Origin: Culturomica sp.
GTDB lineage: Bacteria; Bacteroidota; Bacteroidia; Bacteroidales; Marinifilaceae
Length of the DNA stretch: 40,791 bases
Direction of reading: 5' to 3'
Assembly: GCA_031262745.1 (NCBI GenBank)
Contig: JAISHE010000015.1
Coordinates: 1 to 40,791 of the forward strand
Shown: one piece after another, positions 8,159 to 15,381 of the stretch
Layout: every line of letters begins with the position of its first letter
How positions within the stretch are numbered: the first letter of the stretch is position 1
Made by a program: the position numbers and the translations under genes
The notes under the pieces: model-generated
Seen by the model: the letters and a program-made list of their open reading frames with translations, nothing else
What the model was told of the DNA's origin: nothing
Databases searched by the model: none

Positions 8159-8887
8159 CTATTTGAGCGTATTAACAAACGTCAATGTTTCCGGTCGTCC
8201 GATGTCGAACCATTGAGTACCTTCCGGAGCAAGATAACCGCTTATCTTCAAACGGTCGGAAATAGATATATAGAAATCAATTATTGAAAACCGTCCATGC
8301 CAATCGTTCATGTAATTAACAATCTCCTTAGAAACGACGTGAATACCGTTGAAAGCAAGTCGACGGCATTCATTCGGTTGCAAGTTCAGATAAGGAGATT
8401 TCGTTTCATTTGTTTTTACATTCGTCCAACCACAAAGTCGCAAGTCTCTGTCGAACAAAAGATAACGTTGAGTGGTTCGAGCATCTACAAATAAAGTCGC
8501 CAACGAATCTCCGGATTTATGTCGTTCATACAATTCTTTAATATCCACATCGGTAACCACATCCACATTATGCACCAAAATCGGTTCGTCATTAGTAAAA
8601 AGTTTTGCAGCCTTTTTAATTCCGCCACCCGTATCCAATAAATAATCTCGTTCATCGGAAATTTTTATATCCATGCCGAAATTCCGATTGCTATGCAGGA
8701 AATCTATAATCTGTTCTCCAAAATGATGAACATTAACAACTATTTGCTTTGCTCCTGCCGCTTTTAATTTCAAAATAACATTTGCCAACATCGGTTGTCC
8801 CCATAATTCGACCAATGCTTTGGGTTTATCATTCGTCAAAGGTTGCAATCTCGTTCCGAGACCTGCCGCAAATATTATTGCATTCAT
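8159..8887 (-). CDS. MurU-like sugar-1-phosphate nucleotidyltransferase
   Basis: A 242-residue nucleotidyltransferase (GT-A-like NTP_transferase fold). The N-terminus has the nucleotide-binding signature FAAGLGTRLQPLTNDKPKAL (residues 6-25), with LDTGGGIKKA in the middle and a metal-site motif HNVDVVTD. Length and motifs fit the MurU branch (N-acetylmuramate-1-phosphate uridylyltransferase) better than GlmU or RmlA. Its start codon overlaps the stop of the upstream kinase gene in an ATGA, so the two are translationally coupled. In Pseudomonas, AmgK (an APH-type sugar kinase) and MurU together recycle cell-wall MurNAc to UDP-MurNAc. The pairing here mirrors that, but the sugar is inferred, not seen. 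Confidence 0.8.
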   Translation of the reverse strand: MNAIIFAAGLGTRLQPLTNDKPKALVELWGQPMLANVILKLKAAGAKQIVVNVHHFGEQIIDFLHSNRNFGMDIKISDERDYLLDTGGGIKKAAKLFTNDEPILVHNVDVVTDVDIKELYERHKSGDSLATLFVDARTTQRYLLFDRDLRLCGWTNVKTNETKSPYLNLQPNECRRLAFNGIHVVSKEIVNYMNDWHGRFSIIDFYISISDRLKISGYLAPEGTQWFDIGRPETLTFVNTLK

Positions 8888-10296
8888 TTCTGTAATTCTC
8901 TATGTATCAAACGTACTTTCACTCCGAATTTTTGCGCAATATGCTGTGCGGCACTTTGAGCGGAGTATACCGAACGATGTCTTCCGCCGGTGCAACCGAA
9001 GGACAATTGCAAATGTGTGAAACCTCTTTCCAGATAGCGTTTAACGGAAGCATCCGACAAACTATAAACCGCATCCAGAAATCGTAATATCTCTCCGTCA
9101 TTTTCCAAAAACTTTTTCACCGGTTCATCCAAACCCGTAAGGTTTTTATACTCCTCATATTTACCCGGATTATGTATGGCACGACAATCAAACACGAAAC
9201 CTCCACCATTGCCCGAGTCATCTTCAGGTATTCCTCTTTTATATGAAAAACTGTAAATAGTTACAATTAAAGGCAAATCGGCATTTGAATAATTTGGTGT
9301 GTTTACTGCTTGCAATTGATCCGCAATATCTTTTAAATAAGGATAATCCGAACCTATTTCCGAAAGGATTTCATTAAAATTTTTCAAAGCCGACGGTATA
9401 CTTTCCAGAAAATGCGACTTACCCTCAATCATACCTCTAAAACCGTAAGAACCCAAAACTTGCAATTGTCTGAACAACACAAAATACGTGAGGTGTTCGT
9501 AAAATGACTTTCTATCGGGAATAGTTATGTTCAACTTACCCAATTCATCAAGATACTCATCCAAAAGCAATTGCCTCAATTCATACGAGAAATGCGCCTT
9601 TGATTGCCAGAGAAAAGAAGCAAGATCGTAATACAAATGTCCTTTGCGACCACCCTGAAAGTCTATAAAATACGGTTCACCGTTTTTCAACATAACATTG
9701 CGTGACTGAAAATCACGATACATAAAATAATCTGCCGGCTCAAACAATAATTTGTTTGCCAAATTCTCAAAATCATCTTCCAATTCCGGTTCCGAAAAAT
9801 CCGGCAGTACCATTTTCAAAAAACAATACTTGAAATAGTTCAAATCCCACATCACCGAACGCCTGTCAAACGTTGACACCGGATAACATTTTGCAAAATT
9901 CAAATCTTGCGCACCTTTTATCTGAAAATGCGGCAATAAACGGATAGTGTTTTTTAATAATGTAATCTCTTGCTCCGAGAAACTACCACTTTCTCTACCG
10001 TTTTTTATTGCGTCAAACAAAGAAGTATCACCCAAATCTTCTTGCAAATAATAATGAACATCGTCGGAAACGGAATAAACCTCCGGTACAGGTAATCCTT
10101 TTAGACGAAAATGACGGGCAATGTATATAAAAGCTTCATTCTCACGAACAATTTCTCCATATACACCTATCAAACTACGATGCTCCGACGTTAGACGATA
10201 ATAACAACGATTAGAACCCGACTTAGGTAAAAGCTCTACCCTTTCAACTTTTTCTTCCGGAAATAATTCCGACAACTTATCTTCGTGCATAAGCAT
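8884..10296 (-). CDS. APH-family (AmgK-like) sugar kinase fused to a RapZ C-terminal domain
   Basis: A two-domain cytoplasmic protein of 470 aa. The N-terminal 340 residues form an aminoglycoside-phosphotransferase-type kinase: an early SGSNRCYYRL loop, the catalytic loop YRDFQSRNVML (Asp and Asn in the usual places) and the metal motif FIDFQGG. The last 130 residues (about 341-470) match the C-terminal domain of RapZ: IYSFSYKRG, FVFDCRAIHNPG and GCTGGRHRSVY. In E. coli that domain binds glucosamine-6-phosphate and the GlmZ/GlmY small RNAs; the RapZ N-terminal ATPase is absent here. The gene is coupled by ATGA overlap to the MurU-like gene, suggesting phosphorylation of an amino sugar in cell-wall recycling. 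I chose ATG 10296 because a -7 element lies at 10311-10318; an in-frame ATG at 10347 is upstream of it. ATG 10290 is also possible. Confidence 0.82.
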   Translation of the reverse strand: MLMHEDKLSELFPEEKVERVELLPKSGSNRCYYRLTSEHRSLIGVYGEIVRENEAFIYIARHFRLKGLPVPEVYSVSDDVHYYLQEDLGDTSLFDAIKNGRESGSFSEQEITLLKNTIRLLPHFQIKGAQDLNFAKCYPVSTFDRRSVMWDLNYFKYCFLKMVLPDFSEPELEDDFENLANKLLFEPADYFMYRDFQSRNVMLKNGEPYFIDFQGGRKGHLYYDLASFLWQSKAHFSYELRQLLLDEYLDELGKLNITIPDRKSFYEHLTYFVLFRQLQVLGSYGFRGMIEGKSHFLESIPSALKNFNEILSEIGSDYPYLKDIADQLQAVNTPNYSNADLPLIVTIYSFSYKRGIPEDDSGNGGGFVFDCRAIHNPGKYEEYKNLTGLDEPVKKFLENDGEILRFLDAVYSLSDASVKRYLERGFTHLQLSFGCTGGRHRSVYSAQSAAQHIAQKFGVKVRLIHRELQK

Positions 10297-10310
10297 ATCT
10301 ACATTTCCCA

Positions 10311-10318
10311 CAAAATTA
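10311..10318 (-). promoter_or_regulatory. Candidate -7 element of the kinase-nucleotidyltransferase operon
   Basis: The minus strand reads TAATTTTG, matching TAnnTTTG. No good -33 box is seen at 19-20 bases. Transcription would start only about 10 bases before ATG 10296, so the leader is very short. Confidence 0.5.
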
Positions 10319-10340
10319 TAAGTAATTTTAGATAAATAGA

Positions 10341-10372
10341 CTTGCACATTAAAAAATTATCACATACCTTTG
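10341..10372 (+). promoter_or_regulatory. Promoter of the L31 gene
   Basis: TACCTTTG at 10365-10372 matches the -7 consensus, with CTTG (three of four) at 10341-10344 and a 20-base gap. It predicts a leader of about 40 bases and is divergent from the kinase promoter. Confidence 0.65.
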
Positions 10373-10420
10373 CAACCCGATTGAAATTGGAAGGAATAAT
10401 AATCAAAAACAAGATATATC

Positions 10421-10687
10421 ATGAAAAAAGGCATACATCCTGAGAACTACAGATTGGTTGCATTCAAAGACATGTCAAACGGTATCACGACAATCACAAA
10501 GTCTACTGCTGCAACAAAGGAAACTATTGAAATAGACGGTGTTGAATATCCTCTTGTTAAATTGGAAATCTCAAATTCATCTCATCCGTTCTACACAGGT
10601 AAAGTAAAACTTGTTGACTCTGCCGGTCGTGTGGATAAGTTTATGACTAAATACAAAGATCACCTTGATAAAAGAAAAAAGAATTAA
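10421..10687 (+). CDS. rpmE2: 50S ribosomal protein L31, type B (zinc-free)
   Basis: An 88-residue ribosomal protein starting MKKGIHPENYRLVAFKDMSN, with HPFYTGKVKLVDSAGRVDKF in the C-terminal half. It lacks the CxxC zinc ligands of type A L31, so it is the cysteine-free type B form, which in many bacteria replaces the zinc form under zinc shortage. It is the only L31 in the window, so whether a zinc form also exists cannot be judged. It is monocistronic: its own promoter precedes it and a strong terminator follows at 10734-10758. Confidence 0.95.
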   Translation: MKKGIHPENYRLVAFKDMSNGITTITKSTAATKETIEIDGVEYPLVKLEISNSSHPFYTGKVKLVDSAGRVDKFMTKYKDHLDKRKKN

Positions 10688-10733
10688 TTCATAGTTTTAA
10701 TTTTTAAAAGTTGTTAATTAAAATTCAGAGGTG

Positions 10734-10758
10734 AAAGCTGTCCTTATGGGCAGCTTTT
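10734..10758 (+). terminator. Rho-independent terminator after the L31 gene
   Basis: AAAGCTGTCC (10734-10743), loop TTAT, then GGGCAGCTTT (10748-10757). This gives a 10-bp stem with one G-T wobble, ending in a T run. It separates L31 from lon. Confidence 0.85.
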
Positions 10759-10790
10759 CATGTATAAACGTTGGCATACTAATTGTGCAG

Positions 10791-10852
10791 TAGTAGGTAC
10801 AAATCAAAATACTACTAAATATTGACAAAATGTCAGTTCAAATAAGACTGAC
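10791..10852 (+). promoter_or_regulatory. lon leader region with three short inverted repeats
   Basis: Upstream of lon I see TAGTAG/CTACTA (10791-10796 and 10812-10817), TGACA-aaa-TGTCA (10823-10835) and GTCAGT/ACTGAC (10832-10837 and 10847-10852). The last two share bases and could not form together as RNA hairpins. The lon ribosome-binding site AGGAG (10863-10867) follows immediately. There is no clean TAnnTTTG here; the nearest, TAATTGTG at 10780-10787, has one mismatch. Operator or RNA-structure roles are inference. Confidence 0.35.
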
Positions 10853-10873
10853 GCTAATTTTAAGGAGATAAAA

Positions 10874-13288
10874 ATGAGTAAAGTAAGCATCAAGAAAATC
10901 TTTTCCGACCGAATGAAGAACGACTCTGTTGAGTTTGTGCCGATTATTGACGACGAAAGAGAGTTGTTAAATGATGACACAAATATATCCGACACTCTGC
11001 CAATCTTGCCACTACGCAACACAGTGCTTTTTCCGGGAGTGATTATACCTATTAATATAGGTAGGGATAAATCGATGAATCTTATAAATTACGCATACAA
11101 GCAGAATGCTTATGTTGGTGTAGTTGCACAAAAAGATCAAAATCAGGAAAATCCTAAATTCGATGATCTTTATAATGTTGGTACTATTGCATCTATTTTG
11201 AAAGTACTTGAAATGCCGGACGGTTCCACAACCGCTATACTTCAGGGTAAGCGTCGTTTCATGCTTGAAGATATTTTATATGATGATCCTTATCACGTGG
11301 GTAAAATAGCCCTCAAACCGGAGCAAAAATTACCGGCGAGCGATCCCGAATATAGTGCAATTGCCGCTTCTCTTAGAGATATGGCAAGTGAAATCATTAA
11401 ATATTCCGGAAATATTCCGAATGAAACAGGTTTTGCGGTTAAGAATATCGAAAGTATGTTTTTCCTAATTAATTTCATTTCTGCAAATACGGATATTGAT
11501 TATAAGGACAAACAACAATTGCTTGAGATTGATAACCTAAAAAAACGTGCTTTCAAGCTTTTAAGTTTGCTTAGTAAACAGATAAGCATGCTTGAACTCA
11601 AACACGATATTCAACGTAAGGTACAAACCGACATTGATAAACAGCAGAGAGAGTATTTCTTGCATCAGCAAATGAAGACAATTCAGGACGAACTGGGTGG
11701 TAACCCTTCGGATGAGGAGATCAAGGAACTCGAAGAAAAGGCATCTAAAAAGGAATGGAATGATAATGTAAAGGAAGTTTTTGAAAAAGAACTTTCCAAG
11801 TTGCAACGTTTAAATACGTCATCACCTGATTATTCCGTGCAAGCTAATTATCTGCGTGAAATAGTAGAACTTCCTTGGAACCATATTTCTCATGATAATT
11901 TAGATCTTAACCACGTGAAAAAGGTACTCGATGAAGATCACTTCGGACTTGAAAAGGTGAAAGACCGTATCTTGGAATACATGGCGGTTTTGAAACTAAA
12001 ATCAAATATGAAGTCGCCAATTTTGTGTCTATATGGACCTCCGGGTGTCGGTAAAACTTCTCTCGGAAAGTCTGTGGCACGTTCCATAGGTAGGGAATTT
12101 ATCAGAATGTCGCTTGGCGGTCTGCACGACGAAGCTGAAATCAGAGGTCATCGTAAAACATATATCGGTGCTATGCCGGGACGTATCATACAGAGTATAA
12201 AAAAAGCCGGCACTTCAAATCCCGTTTTCATTCTTGATGAGATAGACAAAGTTGGTAAGGATTTTAGAGGTGATCCGCAGTCAGCATTGTTGGAGGTACT
12301 TGATCCCGAACAAAACAACTCTTTCCATGACAATTATTTGGATATTGACTATGATTTATCGAAAGTGATGTTTATTGCCACAGCAAATGATATTTCTACA
12401 ATTGCACCGCCTTTGAGAGACCGTATGGAGATGATAGAGGTTAGCGGTTATCTGCTTGAAGAAAAGATTGAAATAGCCAAAAGGCATTTGATCCCTAAAC
12501 AGTTGGATAATCATGGTCTCGTTGCTAAGAACGTAGTATTTCCCGATAATGTGATTGAATTTATCATTGAGAAATACACTCGGGAATCCGGAGTTAGAAG
12601 TTTGGATAAGACAATAGCCAAAATCATGAGGCAAGTAGCTCGTAAGGTGGCAATGAATAAGAAATACACTATCGTTCTGGATGAAGACGCTGTTACGAGC
12701 TTTTTGGGTTCTGCCATTTTTTCTCGCGAACAATATCAGGGTAATAAACTTCCGGGGGTTGTTACAGGCTTGGCATGGACGGCGGTAGGCGGTGAAATCT
12801 TATATATCGAATCAAGTTACAGCAAAGGTAAAGGCAATTTAAGTTTGACCGGTAATTTGGGTGATGTGATGAAAGAATCCGCCAAATTGGCTCTGGAATA
12901 TATCAAATCAAATGCACAGAAACTCGGTATAGACGAAGCAAGTCTTACAGAGCGGGACATTCACTTGCATGTACCTGCGGGTGCTGTGCCAAAAGACGGT
13001 CCTTCCGCCGGTATCACAATGGTTACTTCTCTCGTTTCCGCCCTAACCGGCAGAAAAGTGAAAGCAGCTTTGGCAATGACCGGTGAAATCACGTTGAGAG
13101 GCAAAGTGCTACCTGTTGGCGGTATTAGAGAAAAAATCCTTGCAGCCAAACGTGCCGGTATTAAGGAAATAATCCTTTGCAGCGAAAACCGTAAGGATGT
13201 GGAAGAAATCAATAAAACTTATTTAAAGGGATTGAAGTTCCACTATGTAGACCAGATTGACGAAGTTTTAAAATTAGCACTCATTTAA
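10874..13288 (+). CDS. lon: ATP-dependent protease Lon
   Basis: A cytoplasmic AAA+ serine protease of 804 aa that removes misfolded and some regulatory proteins. Domains in order: N-terminal substrate-binding domain (from about 40, [14 protein letters not shown]), a coiled middle region ([20 protein letters not shown]), the AAA+ module with Walker A GPPGVGKT (388-395) and Walker [11 protein letters not shown], and the C-terminal protease domain with the Ser-Lys dyad S711 (DGPSAGITM) and K754 ([10 protein letters not shown]). All key residues are present. A strong AGGAG lies 7 bases before the ATG, unusual in this window. The leader carries several inverted repeats. tatA starts 11 bases after the stop. 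Confidence 0.97.
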   Translation: MSKVSIKKIFSDRMKNDSVEFVPIIDDERELLNDDTNISDTLPILPLRNTVLFPGVIIPINIGRDKSMNLINYAYKQNAYVGVVAQKDQNQENPKFDDLYNVGTIASILKVLEMPDGSTTAILQGKRRFMLEDILYDDPYHVGKIALKPEQKLPASDPEYSAIAASLRDMASEIIKYSGNIPNETGFAVKNIESMFFLINFISANTDIDYKDKQQLLEIDNLKKRAFKLLSLLSKQISMLELKHDIQRKVQTDIDKQQREYFLHQQMKTIQDELGGNPSDEEIKELEEKASKKEWNDNVKEVFEKELSKLQRLNTSSPDYSVQANYLREIVELPWNHISHDNLDLNHVKKVLDEDHFGLEKVKDRILEYMAVLKLKSNMKSPILCLYGPPGVGKTSLGKSVARSIGREFIRMSLGGLHDEAEIRGHRKTYIGAMPGRIIQSIKKAGTSNPVFILDEIDKVGKDFRGDPQSALLEVLDPEQNNSFHDNYLDIDYDLSKVMFIATANDISTIAPPLRDRMEMIEVSGYLLEEKIEIAKRHLIPKQLDNHGLVAKNVVFPDNVIEFIIEKYTRESGVRSLDKTIAKIMRQVARKVAMNKKYTIVLDEDAVTSFLGSAIFSREQYQGNKLPGVVTGLAWTAVGGEILYIESSYSKGKGNLSLTGNLGDVMKESAKLALEYIKSNAQKLGIDEASLTERDIHLHVPAGAVPKDGPSAGITMVTSLVSALTGRKVKAALAMTGEITLRGKVLPVGGIREKILAAKRAGIKEIILCSENRKDVEEINKTYLKGLKFHYVDQIDEVLKLALI

Positions 13289-13299
13289 TACATTTTATT

Positions 13300-13488
13300 A
13301 TGAATACTACATTAATGATAGGTACTACGGAAATAATTATCATCGCACTTGTTGTTTTACTCATTTTCGGTGGTAAGAAAATTCCGGAACTTATGAAGGG
13401 TTTAGGTAAAGGTGTGAAAAGTTTCAAAGACGGTGTGAACGGTGCCGGCGAAGAAACCGGTAAACAGGAATCGAAGAAAGAAGATTAA
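13300..13488 (+). CDS. tatA: Twin-arginine translocase subunit TatA/E
   Basis: A short (62 aa) Tat pore subunit. It has an N-terminal transmembrane helix ([15 protein letters not shown]), the hinge [16 protein letters not shown], an amphipathic helix (GVKSFKDGV) and a charged tail. Tat carries folded, often cofactor-containing proteins across the cytoplasmic membrane. It lies 11 bases after lon and 12 bases before tatC, so the three are likely one transcript. No separate tatB is present, which suggests a minimal TatA-TatC system at this locus. Confidence 0.93.
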   Translation: MNTTLMIGTTEIIIIALVVLLIFGGKKIPELMKGLGKGVKSFKDGVNGAGEETGKQESKKED

Positions 13489-13500
13489 GCCCAAACGCTA

Positions 13501-14301
13501 ATGTCAGAGGTATCCGAGGGAAATATGACTTTCTGGGAGCACTTGGATGAGCTACGGAAAGTTATTTTTCGGGCAAGCATTGCGGTGTTATTAATTGCCG
13601 TAGTTGCTTTCTTGAACAAGGATATTCTGTTTGAAATTGTGCTTGCGCCTCAACACTCCGATTTTATTACGTATCGACTGATATGCAGGCTTGGAGAATG
13701 GCTCAACATGCCGAGCATTTGTCCTGATGCGTTTCAATCGGAGTTGATTAACACGCAATTAGCCGCACAATTTTTAATTCATATAAGTGTTTCGCTCTAT
13801 GCAGGTTTACTTATAGCATCACCTTACATCATTTATTTGTTGTTTTCTTTTATAAAACCGGCATTACATGCAAACGAAAGACGCCATTCCGGAAGGATAA
13901 TAACGGCGTCTTTTGTTCTTTTTTTTATTGGAGTATTACTAAGTTATTTTTTAATCTTTCCGTTGTCGTTTCGTTTTCTTGCTACCTATCAAGTGAATGA
14001 ATTGGTAAAAAATACGATAACTCTTTCATCCTACATTTCAACATTAACTATACTGTCGCTTATGCTGGGTGCGGTTTTTGAAATACCGATTTTGGCTTAC
14101 TTTTTTGCTAAACTTGGATTTATAAATACCAACATTTTAAAAAAATATCGTAGGCATGCACTTGTAGTAATTCTGATCATTGCAGCTTTTATCACCCCCA
14201 CCGGCGATGCCCTCACTCTTATGCTCGTATCTGCTCCTATGTATTTACTTTACGAATTGAGTATCGCAATTGTAAAAAGAACGAAGGCTGCCTCGCTTTG
14301 A
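13501..14301 (+). CDS. tatC: Sec-independent protein translocase TatC
   Basis: A polytopic inner-membrane receptor of the Tat system, 266 aa with about six hydrophobic helices. The N-terminal signature FWEHLDELRKVIFR (12-25), which helps read the twin-arginine signal, is intact. Later family motifs are visible: LFSFIKPALHANERR in the first cytoplasmic loop, GAVFEIPI and ITPTGDALT near the C-terminus. It pairs with the upstream tatA. The stop lies inside the hairpin at 14285-14309. Confidence 0.95.
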   Translation: MSEVSEGNMTFWEHLDELRKVIFRASIAVLLIAVVAFLNKDILFEIVLAPQHSDFITYRLICRLGEWLNMPSICPDAFQSELINTQLAAQFLIHISVSLYAGLLIASPYIIYLLFSFIKPALHANERRHSGRIITASFVLFFIGVLLSYFLIFPLSFRFLATYQVNELVKNTITLSSYISTLTILSLMLGAVFEIPILAYFFAKLGFINTNILKKYRRHALVVILIIAAFITPTGDALTLMLVSAPMYLLYELSIAIVKRTKAASL

Positions 14302-14309
14302 GACAGCCT
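14285..14309 (-). terminator. Terminator between tatC and ilvE, best in the minus direction
   Basis: AGGCTGCCTC (14285-14294) pairs with GAGACAGCCT (14300-14309) with one internal mismatch and a 5-base loop. On the minus strand the hairpin is followed by a T-rich run (TCGTTCTTTTT), so it should end the S46 peptidase-ilvE transcript. It overlaps the tatC stop codon and may also stop tatC transcription. Confidence 0.65.
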
Positions 14310-14342
14310 CTATACACAATATAATTGAAAAGATAATCTTAC

Positions 14343-15365
14343 TTAAAATTCCAATATTTCATTCCAACCGAATTTATCTTCACAATCTCCATACTGAATG
14401 CCGCGCAGGCGATTATAAAGTTTCTCCGTCAATTCACCCACCTGATCCGGTTTGCCGATTGTGATCACCTGTCCGCTCGTTGAATCTTCAACAGAACCGA
14501 TAGGACTTATCACTGCAGCCGTACCGCATGCTCCGGCTTCTTTAAAAGTAGCAAGTTCTTCAATGGGGATCAAGCGACGTTCAACCTTTAAACCCATATC
14601 CTTTGCAATCTCCATAATACTTGCATTGGTGATTGAAGGCAAAATAGTAGTTGCAGAAGGCGTGATATAGGTATTATCCTTGATACCAAAGAAATTAGCA
14701 GGACCACATTCGTCTATATACTTCTTTTCTTTTGCATCCAAGAAGATTGCCATAGCATAACCCTTGTGGTGAGCAGCCTCTCCGGCACGCATACCTGCCG
14801 CATAGTTGCCACCTACTTTAATATGACCTGTGCCGTGAGGCGCAGCTCTATCATCGGTATGTTCCATTAGAACTTTCACCGGCTTAAATCCTGTCTTAAA
14901 GTAGGGACCTACGGGAGATACGAATACCGTAAAAAGAAATTCCTTAGACGGTGCAACACCCATTTGGGGACCTACTCCAATCAACAACGGACGAATATAA
15001 AGACTTGCACCGGATTCATAAGGCGGTATATACTCCTTATTCAGTTCGATAGCCTTTACGACGGCTTCGCTGAAAAGTTCCGAAGAAGGTGCCTTCATCA
15101 TAATATAGTCGGCAGTATTCTGCATGCGCTTGGCATTCTCTTCACAACGGAAAAGCCTCACTTTACCGTCTTTGCCCCTGAAAGCCTTCAAACCTTCAAA
15201 AGCCTCCTGACCGTAATGAAGACAGGTGGATGACATGTGAATCGGAAGATACTCGGAATCACTTACCTCTAATTCACCCCATTTACCGTCTTTATAGTGG
15301 CAACGTACATTATAATCTGTCTTATAGTATCCGAATGACAGGTCTTGCCAATTAATATTTTTCAT
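14343..15365 (-). CDS. ilvE: Branched-chain amino acid aminotransferase
   Basis: A PLP enzyme (fold type IV) of 340 aa that interconverts Leu, Ile and Val with their 2-oxo acids, using glutamate/2-oxoglutarate. The PLP lysine is in GTGHIKVGGNYAA (K183). Other family landmarks are HYGQEAFEGLKAFRG (50-64), SLYIRPLLIG (121-130), the ECGPANFFGI segment and the phosphate-binding CGTAAVISPIG. The C-terminus (IQYGDCEDKFGWNE) is typical of the Bacteroidetes and eukaryotic BCAT type. It starts 16 bases after the S46 peptidase stop and is likely co-transcribed with it, linking peptide degradation to amino-acid turnover. Confidence 0.95.
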   Translation of the reverse strand: MKNINWQDLSFGYYKTDYNVRCHYKDGKWGELEVSDSEYLPIHMSSTCLHYGQEAFEGLKAFRGKDGKVRLFRCEENAKRMQNTADYIMMKAPSSELFSEAVVKAIELNKEYIPPYESGASLYIRPLLIGVGPQMGVAPSKEFLFTVFVSPVGPYFKTGFKPVKVLMEHTDDRAAPHGTGHIKVGGNYAAGMRAGEAAHHKGYAMAIFLDAKEKKYIDECGPANFFGIKDNTYITPSATTILPSITNASIMEIAKDMGLKVERRLIPIEELATFKEAGACGTAAVISPIGSVEDSTSGQVITIGKPDQVGELTEKLYNRLRGIQYGDCEDKFGWNEILEF

Positions 15366-15381
15366 AATCTATATTTTATAT

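Noticed and set aside
10780-10787. TAATTGTG as lon promoter
   Set aside because: One mismatch in the most conserved part of the -7 element and no good -33 box.
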